This document shows positions 1 to 8,663 of a stretch of 64,000 nt of DNA, piece by piece. Both the position numbers and the translations under genes were made by a program. Positions within the stretch are counted from its first letter, which is position 1. The number at the start of each line of letters is the position of its first letter. The stretch comes from Natrinema ejinorense. Its GTDB lineage: Archaea > Halobacteriota > Halobacteria > Halobacteriales > Natrialbaceae. A model generated the notes under the pieces. That model saw nothing but the letters and a program-made list of their open reading frames with translations. It was not told where the DNA came from and did no database searches. Location of the stretch: assembly GCF_002494345.1 (NCBI RefSeq), contig NZ_NXNI01000001.1, positions 620,001 to 684,000 on the forward strand, written 5' to 3'.

Positions 1-32
1 CCGCCGAATACGCCGAAGAGTTCCCTGTTCAT
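1..32 (-). CDS. Possible 5' end of a gene leaving the window on the left
   Basis: A minus-strand ATG at 32-30 opens a frame that runs off the window edge and reads MNRELFGVFG. From memory this resembles the N-terminus of haloarchaeal asparagine-synthase-like proteins, which often sit in surface-glycan clusters such as the one that follows, but ten residues cannot establish a family. It would be divergent from the gene at 256. Only a tentative start call is made. Confidence 0.35.
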   Translation of the reverse strand, partial: MNRELFGVFG

Positions 33-210
33 CGTCGAAACGTCCTCACAGACGGCGTACGGTCCCGCGGGGAAGAATCGCGTTCCAACCGATCTTCGTG
101 TCCGTACGCCTCCGTGGGCCACCTTCGGACGAGCACTCAATTACTATGCTACCCTTAAGCGTCGATGCGACGGATTCGAGGCGAGTCGGACGACTGTCGC
201 TCCGGACTAT

Positions 211-225
211 CGGATCTATAATAAT
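211..225 (+). promoter_or_regulatory. TATA-like element before the first lipoprotein gene
   Basis: The stretch cggatctataataatgg contains a TATA-like core (tataata) about 36 nt upstream of the ATG at 256, which would give a very short leader. Position and composition are the only evidence. Confidence 0.4.
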
Positions 226-255
226 GGGATCGCTGTCGGTAGCTTCGGATCGTCA

Positions 256-1584
256 ATGTCACGGAAACGCGCGACGCGACGTCGGTTCCTCGCACTGTCG
301 GGTGCGGCCGGACTCACCGGTATGGCCGGCTGTGCGGATCGGCTCAAGTCGGCGTCCGAGGAAATCAACGGCGATTCAGCGGACGAACCCCCGGCCGGTT
401 CGGACGGCTCGACGCCCGGACTCACGGACGGGATGCCGCCGCTCGAGACCGAATTCGACAGTCGAGAACGGTATCGCCAGCCGGGCGAAGCGCTCGACGA
501 TTTCGGTGATCTCGATGCCTGGACCGTCAGTCGAGGATCCGGCGAAGCGGACACGGACGTCGTGTTCGACGGTGAGCAGAGCTTCAAGCTCCAGTCGAAC
601 GGCAGCGAGAATATCGTCGCGGAGCGGAGCCTCGAGGGGGAAGACCTGACGGAAACGGACCTCTCCGTGATGGTCCGGACGACGACGCCCCAGAGCATCG
701 CGATCAACCTGCGTCTCGTCGACCAGTTCGGCACCGAGAAGGTGTACTCGCTTCGGGAAATCAGGTACCGCGCTCCCGACATCGGCTGGTTCCGGACGAG
801 TCCCGGCGTCTTCCAGCAGGACGAGGTCGGACCGTCGCTGGACTATCTGGATCGGCTCGAGATTCAGGTGCTCCACTCCATGCCGGAGGCGGAGGTCTGG
901 GTCGACGATCTGCGGACCCACGAGACGCCCGACCAGGGGTACGTCATGTTGAGCTGGGACGACGGGATGCTCGACTACTACGAGACCGCCGCGCCGCTCC
1001 ACGACGAGTACGGGTTCCCGGCGGTCCAGGCACCGGTGCCGCGGTGGGTCGAACAGGGACGAGCGGGAGTCATGTCGCTCTCGGAACTGCAGGAGCGCCA
1101 GGAAGCCGGCGATCAGATCGTCGTCCACGGGACGCACGATCCGATTCACGAACTCGACGACGAAGACGTACTCGAGGAACGGCTCAGGAACGACAAACGG
1201 TGGTACATCGATAACGGCTTCGAAGGGGCGAACTACATCGTCCATCCCCACAACAGTTTCGACAAGACGAGCCTCGAGCAGACGACCGCCTACCACTACT
1301 GTGGCGGCTTCAATCAGTCCGGGAGCGTCAACACGACGAGCGTCTACGGCTTCGATCCCCTGGCGTTGCCGCGGACGATCGGACACGACCTCGGGATTTC
1401 GAAACGGAGCGTCGATCTCGCCGCCCAGCACAACCAGTGTACGATCTTGAACTTCCACACGTTCGACGCCGACAACACGATGCCCGAGGGCGACTACGAG
1501 ACGCTACTCGAGCACATCGACAGCGCCGACGTCGAGGTCATTACCTTCGACGACCTCTGGCGACTGCGAGCGGGCGACCGCTGA
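256..1584 (+). CDS. Tat lipoprotein with polysaccharide deacetylase domain
   Basis: A 442-residue exported protein probably acting on envelope or extracellular polysaccharide. The N-terminus has twin arginines followed by a hydrophobic stretch and a lipobox-like MAGC (C26), so Tat export and lipid anchoring are likely. Residues about 75-225 look like a jelly-roll carbohydrate-binding region (DLDAWTV start, VDDLR end). The C-terminal half fits the NodB/polysaccharide deacetylase fold: SWDDG at about D235-D236 and HGTHDPIH at about 291-298, giving the Asp and His-x3-His metal ligands. A paralogue at 4269 has the same architecture but altered catalytic motifs. Substrate unknown; family assignment is by motif. 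Confidence 0.8.
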   Translation: MSRKRATRRRFLALSGAAGLTGMAGCADRLKSASEEINGDSADEPPAGSDGSTPGLTDGMPPLETEFDSRERYRQPGEALDDFGDLDAWTVSRGSGEADTDVVFDGEQSFKLQSNGSENIVAERSLEGEDLTETDLSVMVRTTTPQSIAINLRLVDQFGTEKVYSLREIRYRAPDIGWFRTSPGVFQQDEVGPSLDYLDRLEIQVLHSMPEAEVWVDDLRTHETPDQGYVMLSWDDGMLDYYETAAPLHDEYGFPAVQAPVPRWVEQGRAGVMSLSELQERQEAGDQIVVHGTHDPIHELDDEDVLEERLRNDKRWYIDNGFEGANYIVHPHNSFDKTSLEQTTAYHYCGGFNQSGSVNTTSVYGFDPLALPRTIGHDLGISKRSVDLAAQHNQCTILNFHTFDADNTMPEGDYETLLEHIDSADVEVITFDDLWRLRAGDR

Positions 1585-1766
1585 TTTTCGGTTCCCGTCG
1601 GCGCCTCGCTTGCAGTCCGTGGACGACTCCCCGAAACGACCGACGCTCCGGTAGCGACGGCTCCCCGCTCACGAACCAGAAGCGATGGGGCTCCGTTCAC
1701 GAGCTGGGAGCGTCGGTGGGTACCGGTGAGTGTCGCCACGGTGGACGGCAGGACTCGACGATCGAG

Positions 1767-2966
1767 TCAGCAGTTCGCCGAGAGCGTGATCCGATCGATA
1801 TCGGTCGATCCGTCGTCGTCGACGACGCGCAACGCGACCGGATGATCGCCGTTCGCACCGATCGTCACTTCGATCGTCTCGCCGGCCGCCTCGAACGAGC
1901 CGTCGGCACCGACGCACCACTCGTAGGCCACCAGTTCGCCGTCCGGATCGCGCGACTTCGAGGCGTCGAGGGTGACCGTCTGACCCGGCTCGAGAACCGT
2001 TTCCGTCGCCGACGCCGGACGGGTCCCGATCCGTGCGATCGGCGACTCCGCCTCGGGGCTCTCGTCACCGTCCGCACCGTCGTCGACCGGCTCTTCGGGT
2101 TCGGGCTCGGGGTCCGCCGGCTCCTCGTCGACCGGTTCTTCGGACGGACTGCCGTCGTCGGCGTCGAGCAGGAGTTCGTCTTCGAGGAGCCGCTCGACGA
2201 TCGCCGTGTGCCACTGAACGCGGGTCTCGAGTTCGACGCCGGTCGAGAGGGTCTCCGCCAGGAACCCATCGGCGTCCAGATCGCGGGCGGCCTTGTGGGC
2301 GAGCAGGCCCGCCGGGTCGGTGTCGGGTTTGGAGAAGGGACCGGTCTGGAACGCGAGAGCGGGATCGTCGACGTGATTTCTGGTGACGAAGTCGGCGGCG
2401 TCCGTCGCGGCGTCGGCCGCTTCGTCGCCGCTCGAGTGGAAGATCGCCTGTCCGACGCCGTCCGCGGGATCGCCCGCGTAGATACCCGTCGACTCGTGGA
2501 GATCGATCAGTATGTCGGGATCGGACTCGCTGACGACGTCCCAGAGTTCCCGCGCGAGCCGTGTGTCCGGCGTCTCCCCCTCGGGGAACTGGCGGTTGAG
2601 GTTGGTCCCCTCGTCGTCGTTTCTGGTCCCACGCTCGATCGCGACGGCGTTGGCCTCGGGAACCGTCACGAGCGTCCCGGCGTCGATCGTCAGATCAGCG
2701 ATCCGACCTGCGGCCGCGTAGCCCGCGACCTCGTTCCCGTGCATGCCGCCGACGACGACGGCCGTCGGACCGTCCGCGCCCCCGGTCGTCACGGACACGG
2801 TGGTCTCTTCGTCCGTTCCCTCGCGAACGAGGATGGAGTCCCGATTGACGCCCTCGCCGTCGTTTTGCGCCGTGTTGCCAACGACGCTGGCGACGCTGGT
2901 GCTGATGAGCGTACAACCGGCTGTGGCGGCCAATAGAGATCGTCGTGAGAGTGTATCGCGTCTCAT
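1767..2966 (-). CDS. Secreted M14/AstE-like deacylase or carboxypeptidase with PKD domain
   Basis: A 399-residue protein with a Tat-type start (SRRSLLAATAG). Residues about 45-275 resemble the succinylglutamate desuccinylase/aspartoacylase branch of M14 zinc hydrolases: HGNE at 76-79 supplies the HxxE ligands and DLHES at 155-159 the second histidine. An acidic Pro/Glu-rich linker (about 275-315) leads to a PKD-like domain at about 315-399 (SRDPDGELVAYEW), a fold common in extracellular haloarchaeal hydrolases. It is convergent with the lipoprotein gene at 256. Whether it removes an acyl group or a C-terminal residue cannot be told from sequence. Confidence 0.78.
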   Translation of the reverse strand: MRRDTLSRRSLLAATAGCTLISTSVASVVGNTAQNDGEGVNRDSILVREGTDEETTVSVTTGGADGPTAVVVGGMHGNEVAGYAAAGRIADLTIDAGTLVTVPEANAVAIERGTRNDDEGTNLNRQFPEGETPDTRLARELWDVVSESDPDILIDLHESTGIYAGDPADGVGQAIFHSSGDEAADAATDAADFVTRNHVDDPALAFQTGPFSKPDTDPAGLLAHKAARDLDADGFLAETLSTGVELETRVQWHTAIVERLLEDELLLDADDGSPSEEPVDEEPADPEPEPEEPVDDGADGDESPEAESPIARIGTRPASATETVLEPGQTVTLDASKSRDPDGELVAYEWCVGADGSFEAAGETIEVTIGANGDHPVALRVVDDDGSTDIDRITLSANC

Positions 2967-2989
2967 CCGTCAGTTCAGTCGGTGCCGGT

Positions 2990-3000
2990 CGGTTTTACTA
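2990..3000 (-). promoter_or_regulatory. TATA-like element for the M14-like gene
   Basis: The minus strand reads tagtaaaacc about 28 nt upstream of the ATG at 2966, the spacing expected for a leaderless haloarchaeal transcript. Confidence 0.4.
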
Positions 3001-3114
3001 CCGATACGATAACCGGCGGAAACGGTCTCGTTCCGCTTTTGCAACGATCTGCGCCGCGAGAACCCGCTCACCGGGCGTTTCGGATCGGAACCGATCGGCG
3101 GCGAATCGGTGTAC

Positions 3115-4089
3115 TCACCGGGAGAGTACACGCCGACCGACCGCCGTCGCGACGAGCAGGACGACGAGCGTCGCGACGACCGGACGTGGCCGCCGTCGAA
3201 CACCGACACCGGCGACCCAGCCGACGCCGGGGTACGCCCGCGGCGACGCTGCGGCCTTGCGGAAGTGCCACGCGCCACGCAGGAACCGCCCCGCCGCGAA
3301 ATACCGCTTCGCGAGGACGAGTTCGTGGCTCGAGCGGATCTCGTAGCCCCGGTCCTCGAAGCGATCGATCTCGGCCGCGTACGCCGAGCGGTACCGTTCG
3401 CTCGCGTTCGCGACGACGGCCGCCGACGGGTGACCGGTATCCTCGCGCCGGACGAGCACCTCGTCGACGTAGGCGAGTTTCCCCTGTTCGAGCACGCGCA
3501 GACAGAACTCCGGATCCTGGAACCGGTCGAGGTCCTCGTCGAAGCCGCCGGCGTCCCTGGCGACCTCGGTCCGGACGAGTAGCGTCGAGCCGGCTCCCGG
3601 CTGGACGTTGTCCGCGAGGATCTCGCCGATCAGTTCCTCGTTCCCCTCCCGCGTCGGTTCGTCGTCACCTCGAGCGAGGACGGCTGCGGCGGTCGAACGG
3701 AGCCGACCGGTCGTTCCGGACAGGTCGTACGCCGAATCACAGTAGGTCCCGACCCAGTCGCTCGAGCGATCCTCGAGGGCCGCAAGCTGGCGTTCGAGTT
3801 TCTCGGGGTGCCACTCGTCGTCGGAGTCCAGAAAGGCGACGTACTCCCCGCGTGCGTACTCCAGTCCCGTGTTCCGAGCGACGTTTGCGCCCCGATTGGT
3901 GGCGTGCACGACCGGTCGGACCCGTGGGTCATCGTAGGCCGCCAGCACCGAGTCGGTGTCGTCCGTCGAGCCGTCGTCGACGACGACCACCTCGAGGTCG
4001 TCGACCGTCTGCTCGAGCGCGCTGTCGATCGCGATCGGAAGCGTCGCCGCTCTGTTGTACGTCGGGATGATGACGCTGACGCGAGTCAT
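3115..4089 (-). CDS. Glycosyltransferase family 2
   Basis: A GT-A-fold glycosyltransferase that transfers a sugar from a nucleotide-activated donor, presumably to a lipid carrier or surface glycan. It begins MTRVSVIIPTYNR, followed by VVVDDGSTDDTD and the DSDDEWHPEKL segment that carries the metal-binding DxD-like motif. The C-terminus (about 290-324) has a basic patch and one hydrophobic segment, so it may sit at the membrane. I chose the ATG at 4089 over the in-frame ATG 24 nt upstream because a TATA-like element (4112-4125) lies 29 nt before it and because the family starts directly with the first strand. Confidence 0.85.
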   Translation of the reverse strand: MTRVSVIIPTYNRAATLPIAIDSALEQTVDDLEVVVVDDGSTDDTDSVLAAYDDPRVRPVVHATNRGANVARNTGLEYARGEYVAFLDSDDEWHPEKLERQLAALEDRSSDWVGTYCDSAYDLSGTTGRLRSTAAAVLARGDDEPTREGNEELIGEILADNVQPGAGSTLLVRTEVARDAGGFDEDLDRFQDPEFCLRVLEQGKLAYVDEVLVRREDTGHPSAAVVANASERYRSAYAAEIDRFEDRGYEIRSSHELVLAKRYFAAGRFLRGAWHFRKAAASPRAYPGVGWVAGVGVRRRPRPVVATLVVLLVATAVGRRVLSR

Positions 4090-4111
4090 TTCCCGGTACT
4101 TCCGGGTCGTC

Positions 4112-4125
4112 AAGGATTATTATCG
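4112..4125 (-). promoter_or_regulatory. Promoter of the glycosyltransferase gene
   Basis: The minus strand reads ggcgataataatcc, a BRE/TATA-like element centred about 29 nt before the ATG at 4089. It supports leaderless transcription and the shorter start. Confidence 0.5.
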
Positions 4126-4230
4126 CCTGAATAAGCGTCACGTCCCGGCGTCACCGGCCGACGACCCGACCGGTCGCCGCCGTGGCGTTCTCGAGCCACA
4201 CGGCGAGAGCAGCGACGAACGCACTAACGC

Positions 4231-4241
4231 CCGTATAAGAA
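4231..4241 (+). promoter_or_regulatory. TATA-like element before the second lipoprotein gene
   Basis: The sequence ccgtataagaa lies about 33 nt before the ATG at 4269 and fits an archaeal TATA box. Confidence 0.45.
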
Positions 4242-4268
4242 AGGGCGGACGGTTCGTCGACGCGGTCG

Positions 4269-5534
4269 ATGACGAATCGAAACCGACGATCGTTCGTAAC
4301 CGCGGTTGCAGCGGCGGGAACGCTCGGTCTCGCCGGCTGTCTCTCGCAGGTGCGCGAATGGCGCGGTGCGGGCGGCGAGCCGACATCGGTCCGGGCGGGA
4401 GACGAGTCCCCCGCGTCCGGAACCGGCAGCCGTCCGGACGGGCCGGGGAAATCGATCGACCGCTTCGAAGACCTCGACGAATGGACGGCGATGATCGACG
4501 CCGGCGAACTCGAGGTCGGGACGGACGACCCCTACGCCGGGTCGCAGTCGGCTCGCCTCACCGCCTCCGACGAGACCGACTACGCGGCCGTCTACAGGAC
4601 CGTTCCTGACGGACTGGATCTGAGCGATCGGGCCCTCTCGCTGGCCGTCGCCTTCGACGGTCGCGACCAGCTTCATCTTACGCTCGAGTTGTTCGCGCCG
4701 AACTCGCGCAACGTACACGCCATGCAGCGGACGCTCACCGGACCGACCGATCGGTGGGTACGCGTCGACTTCGGTACCGACCGGATCGACGCCCAGCCGG
4801 ATCTCACGGACGTGCGTCAGATCCGGTTGATCGCCCGCCGACGCGGTGACATGACCGGACCGATCGACTGCCGGGTCGACGACCTCCGGGCGGTCGATCG
4901 GCCCGAAACGGGGAAGATCGTGTTGCTGTTCGACGGGACCCTCGAGAGCCATCACGCCACCGCGTTCGAACGCATGGACGCGTACGGCTTCGCGGGCGTC
5001 GAAGCAGTCATCCCCGAAGCCATCGACGGCGACGGCAGGCTCTCGCTCGAGCAACTCGGCGAACTGGACGATGCGGGCTGGGACCTGGCGGCCCGTCCGC
5101 GAACCGGTTCGCGGTTCCTCCACGAGTTTCCGCCCGAACGGCAGGCGGAGTTGATTCGGCGGACGAAAGCGTTCCTCGAGGAGCGCGGCTTCGAGGACGG
5201 CGCGAGGCACTTCGTCACGCCGCGGAACGTGCTCGGGTCGACGGCCAACGACCTCGTCCGGGAGTATCACGACCAGGCCTTCCGGTTCGGCGGCGGCCCG
5301 AACGGGTTGCCGCTGACCGACCCGCACAACGTCGGGTTCTTCGCCGGCGATGCGGGCGACGAGACGGAAACGTACGTCGACTACGCCGCCGAGTACGACC
5401 AGCTCGCCGTCTTGCACTTCGAACACATCGGCGGGGACGGCATGAGCGAGCGAGCGTTCACGGCCCTGCTCGAGTACATCGACGGCCGGAACGTCGATGT
5501 CGTCACCGCCACCGAACTGCTGGAGGTCGCATGA
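4269..5534 (+). CDS. Tat lipoprotein, degenerate polysaccharide deacetylase paralogue
   Basis: A 421-residue protein with a Tat lipoprotein signal (NRRSF, then LAGC with C24). It has the same layout as the protein at 256-1584: a jelly-roll-like region (FEDLDEWTAM to CRVDDLRAV) followed by a NodB-like domain. The catalytic positions differ. Where the paralogue has SWDDG, this protein has LLFDG, and where the paralogue has HGTHDPIH, it reads RPRTGSRF. The metal-binding Asp/His set therefore appears incomplete, which suggests a binding or structural protein. The stop overlaps the ATG of a 24-codon frame (5531-5605) that couples to the glycosyltransferase at 5605. Confidence 0.75.
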   Translation: MTNRNRRSFVTAVAAAGTLGLAGCLSQVREWRGAGGEPTSVRAGDESPASGTGSRPDGPGKSIDRFEDLDEWTAMIDAGELEVGTDDPYAGSQSARLTASDETDYAAVYRTVPDGLDLSDRALSLAVAFDGRDQLHLTLELFAPNSRNVHAMQRTLTGPTDRWVRVDFGTDRIDAQPDLTDVRQIRLIARRRGDMTGPIDCRVDDLRAVDRPETGKIVLLFDGTLESHHATAFERMDAYGFAGVEAVIPEAIDGDGRLSLEQLGELDDAGWDLAARPRTGSRFLHEFPPERQAELIRRTKAFLEERGFEDGARHFVTPRNVLGSTANDLVREYHDQAFRFGGGPNGLPLTDPHNVGFFAGDAGDETETYVDYAAEYDQLAVLHFEHIGGDGMSERAFTALLEYIDGRNVDVVTATELLEVA

Positions 5535-5605
5535 TCGCGACCGATCCGAACGCCGTCGATGCCAGCGTCGTCGATCGCGCCGCCGTGATCGGGGGTGACC
5601 GCTGA
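5531..5605 (+). CDS. 24-residue coupled small ORF
   Basis: A short frame (begins MIATDPNAVDAS, ends GGDR) that fills the gap between the lipoprotein and the glycosyltransferase. Its ATG overlaps the upstream stop (ATGA) and its TGA overlaps the downstream ATG (TGATG). The double overlap suggests it carries ribosomes from one gene to the next or is the remnant of a larger gene. No domain is recognisable, and expression as a peptide is unproven. Confidence 0.35.
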   Translation: MIATDPNAVDASVVDRAAVIGGDR

Positions 5606-6663
5606 TGTACCGGGGCGCGAGCGTCGGCGTCGTGATACCCGCCTACAACGAGGAGGGGTTCGTCGGCGACGTGATCCGCGGGATGCCGGCGTACGTCGAT
5701 CGGATCTACGCGATCGACGACCGGTCGACCGACGGCACACTGAACGAAATCCTCGAGGCCGCGCGGACGGACGCGAGCGAGAACGAGGGCCCTGCCGGCG
5801 AGACCGTCGAGCGGCTCGCGGCCGACGGCGGTGCGTCCGCACTGGCGAGTCGGGCCACGGTCCGCGACGCCATCGGTCGGGTCGTCCCGATCGAGCACCG
5901 CGAGAACCGCGGTGCCGGCGGCGCGATCAAGACCGGCTATCTCGCCGCGCTTGCGGACGGGGTGGACGCGACCGTCACCGTCGACGCGGACGGCCAGATG
6001 GACCTTTCGCGGATGCAGCGACTCCTCGATCCGATCGTGGAGAACGAGGCCGATTACACGAAGGGGAACCGGCTCCTGTCCCGGGAGTACCGAGCCGCCA
6101 TGCCGCGGTTTCGGTTCGTCGGCAACGCGACCCTGACGTTCCTGACGAAGATCGCGTCCGGGTACTGGAAGACGATGGACCCCCAGAACGGGTACACGGC
6201 GATCTCGCACGACGCGCTCGCGGCGATCGACGTGCCGGCCCTCTACGAGTATTATGGCTACTGCAACGACCTGCTGGTCAAACTGAACGTCCACGGAATG
6301 CGCGTCGCCGACGTGGCGATGCCGGCCGTCTACGGCGAAGAGGAGTCGAGTATCACGTACTCGCGATACATTCCGAAGGTGTCCCTGATGTTGCTACGCA
6401 ACTTCCTGTGGCGGCTGCAAACGAAGTATCTCGTGCTCGACTTCCACCCGCTCGCACTGCTCTACCTGTTCGGCGCAGGGACGGCTGCGAGCGCCGTTCT
6501 CGGCGCGGGAACGTCGCTTGTTTCCGCGCTCTCGAGTGGCGACGTTCCGCCCGTTCGGAGCGCGACGAGTCTGGTGCTGTTCGTCGCTGGAACCGCGTTC
6601 CTCCTGCTCGCGATGGTGTTCGACATGGCTGAGAGCGAATCCCTCGAGACGCAGGTACGATAG
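5605..6663 (+). CDS. Membrane-anchored glycosyltransferase family 2, dolichyl-phosphate sugar synthase type
   Basis: A 352-residue protein resembling DPM1/AglD-type enzymes that load a sugar onto a polyprenyl or dolichyl phosphate. It reads GVVIPAYNEEGF, AIDDRSTDGT, then TVDADGQMD for the DxD metal site, followed by KGNRL and the acceptor-region QNGYTAIS. After residue about 280 there are two hydrophobic segments, as in DPM-like proteins with a C-terminal membrane anchor. A 40-residue insert (about 50-90, rich in Glu and Ala) separates the first two motifs. It is translationally coupled to the small ORF upstream and probably co-transcribed with the lipoprotein gene. Confidence 0.85.
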   Translation: MYRGASVGVVIPAYNEEGFVGDVIRGMPAYVDRIYAIDDRSTDGTLNEILEAARTDASENEGPAGETVERLAADGGASALASRATVRDAIGRVVPIEHRENRGAGGAIKTGYLAALADGVDATVTVDADGQMDLSRMQRLLDPIVENEADYTKGNRLLSREYRAAMPRFRFVGNATLTFLTKIASGYWKTMDPQNGYTAISHDALAAIDVPALYEYYGYCNDLLVKLNVHGMRVADVAMPAVYGEEESSITYSRYIPKVSLMLLRNFLWRLQTKYLVLDFHPLALLYLFGAGTAASAVLGAGTSLVSALSSGDVPPVRSATSLVLFVAGTAFLLLAMVFDMAESESLETQVR

Positions 6664-6859
6664 CGTCGTGGGTCGCAGCCGTCGCGTGTTCCGTTCGGCT
6701 TTTCCCCCTAATTCACCCCGACGTAGCAGCGGTGAGAGCCCGCGTCGCGATGTCGTGATGAGTGTGATCTCGTCTCGCTCGAGCGACGGCTGCGAAAAAA
6801 GAGTGTCCCCCGGCCGAAGAACGACGACCCTCGATCCGTCTCGCGTCGGGGAGCGGTGC

Positions 6860-8482
6860 TCACACGCCGGGGTCGAGTACTCCCAGTGCGAGCCCCGAGA
6901 CGAGTAGGGACAGCCCGGCGACGAACAGGAGGACCTGCAACCAATTACGAGTGGATCCATCGCTCCCGGCACCCGCGATTCGACTGGCGATCACGTCCGC
7001 CGTCGACCCGATCGGGTCCGGAAACGCCGACAGCACCTCGAACGGTTCGGCGGGATCCAGTGCACCGATGAGGAGCGCGAACGCGACGAAGATCGCGAAC
7101 CCGACGGGCGGGACGACCGCGAGCGCGAGCCACGGGTTCGTGATCGCCGTCGAGAGGGCGACGATGGGAACGGCCGCGAGGACGGTCGTCAGAACCGAGC
7201 GTCCGATTCGGGCGTCGTCGAGCGGATCGAAGCCGACGAGTCGAGCGCTCCAGCAGTGGAAGACGAACATCGACCCGTATCCGACGCTGGTCGCGACGGC
7301 CGCACCCTGCATCCCGTAGCGCGGAATGAGGGCGACGTTGAGTACCAGGTTGATCAGCGCCGCGCCGCCGGTAGCCACGACCGGATACCGGAGCGTCCCT
7401 TCCCCCTGCGATACCGCGAGAATCGGTCGTGCGAGGGCGAAACCGAGCGCTCCGGGGAGCAAGAGCAACAGGGGCGTGATCGCCGGCTCGGCCTCGGTTC
7501 CGAAGTAGATCGGGACGGCGACGTTTGCCAGCGCTGCGAGCCCGACGGCCATGACGGCCGTCAGCAGAAACGTGTAGCGCGTCGTCCGCGAGGCGAGCGC
7601 CGAAATCTTCCCGTAGCGGTTCTGCGACCACAGCTCCGACGTCGAGTGGACGAAGACCGTCTGAATCGCCATCGGGACGAACCAGAGGAACTCGGCGAGC
7701 GTCAGCGCCGCCCGATAGTTCCCGACCGCCGCGTCCGTCCGGAACCGGTGGAGCATCACGATGTCGATGTGGTAGAGCGACATCAGCAGGAAGATCAGCG
7801 CGATACTCATCGAGTTGAACGCGAACATCTCCTTTCGGGGAAACCGCGCCGACGGCTTGGTGAACACGCACGACAGCGGAACCCGTCGGTGAACGAGGAC
7901 GAGTCCGACCGCGGCGACGAGGACGCTCGCGAACACGTGGCCCGCGAGCGCCCCCATCACGCCGACGCCGACGTAGGTCAGCGGGATCGCGACCGCGACG
8001 AAGCCGAGTTTGTCGAGGACCTTGAGCGGTTCCGAGTACCGCTCGAGTCCGAACCCCATGAGCGTCTTCCGTGCGTAATCGCGAAACTGGGCCGAAACCA
8101 CGAGCGCGGCGAGGACGTAGAAATACGTCGTCAGTTCGGACCCGAACACGAGGGAGACGATCCCGAATCGGGTCGCGACGACAAGCACGAGCGCGCCGAG
8201 AACGGCGAGGGAGACCGCCAGCCGGAAGTAGAAGCCGACGACGTGCTCGCTCCAGTTCGCCGCGGCGCGGTCCTCCGCGAGGAATTTCCGTACTCCGTCT
8301 GTAACTCCGGAACTGACGAAAATCATGTAAATCGCGAAGACGGACAGCAAAAACGCGTACTCGCCGAACGCCGATGCGCCGAGAAACCGGTAGAGCAGCG
8401 GCGTCGAGAGCGCAGTAACGACGAGAACGACGACCTTTGCGCTGACTACCGAGACGACGCCGCTCGCGATACTTCTGTTCAC
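6860..8482 (-). CDS. Polysaccharide flippase (Wzx/MATE-like)
   Basis: An integral membrane protein of about 540 residues with roughly 14 hydrophobic segments, fitting the polysaccharide biosynthesis (RfbX/Wzx) branch of the MOP superfamily that flips lipid-linked oligosaccharides. Recognisable elements are the N-terminal GVVSVVSAKVVVLVV helix and the mid-protein GNYRAALTLAEF. I start it at the GTG at 8482 (reads VNRSIASG), directly before the first membrane helix; a TTG 30 nt upstream is the alternative. Its neighbours (glycosyltransferases and deacetylase-like lipoproteins) fit export of a surface glycan such as an S-layer N-glycan. Confidence 0.82.
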   Translation of the reverse strand: MNRSIASGVVSVVSAKVVVLVVTALSTPLLYRFLGASAFGEYAFLLSVFAIYMIFVSSGVTDGVRKFLAEDRAAANWSEHVVGFYFRLAVSLAVLGALVLVVATRFGIVSLVFGSELTTYFYVLAALVVSAQFRDYARKTLMGFGLERYSEPLKVLDKLGFVAVAIPLTYVGVGVMGALAGHVFASVLVAAVGLVLVHRRVPLSCVFTKPSARFPRKEMFAFNSMSIALIFLLMSLYHIDIVMLHRFRTDAAVGNYRAALTLAEFLWFVPMAIQTVFVHSTSELWSQNRYGKISALASRTTRYTFLLTAVMAVGLAALANVAVPIYFGTEAEPAITPLLLLLPGALGFALARPILAVSQGEGTLRYPVVATGGAALINLVLNVALIPRYGMQGAAVATSVGYGSMFVFHCWSARLVGFDPLDDARIGRSVLTTVLAAVPIVALSTAITNPWLALAVVPPVGFAIFVAFALLIGALDPAEPFEVLSAFPDPIGSTADVIASRIAGAGSDGSTRNWLQVLLFVAGLSLLVSGLALGVLDPGV

Positions 8483-8663
8483 GGGTTCACCCCGAACTGG
8501 TCGAGTTGCCAATCGACAGCGTTCATCCCCGACGATCGGTCACGATCCGACGTACTCACTGTAGCAACACGGTGCGGACAGCGTGGCGTTATTATACGGA
8601 GGGTAAACGGGTCCGAAAGACGAATCTTTGGAGCGCAGTCTCCGATATCGACGACGCTGTGGG

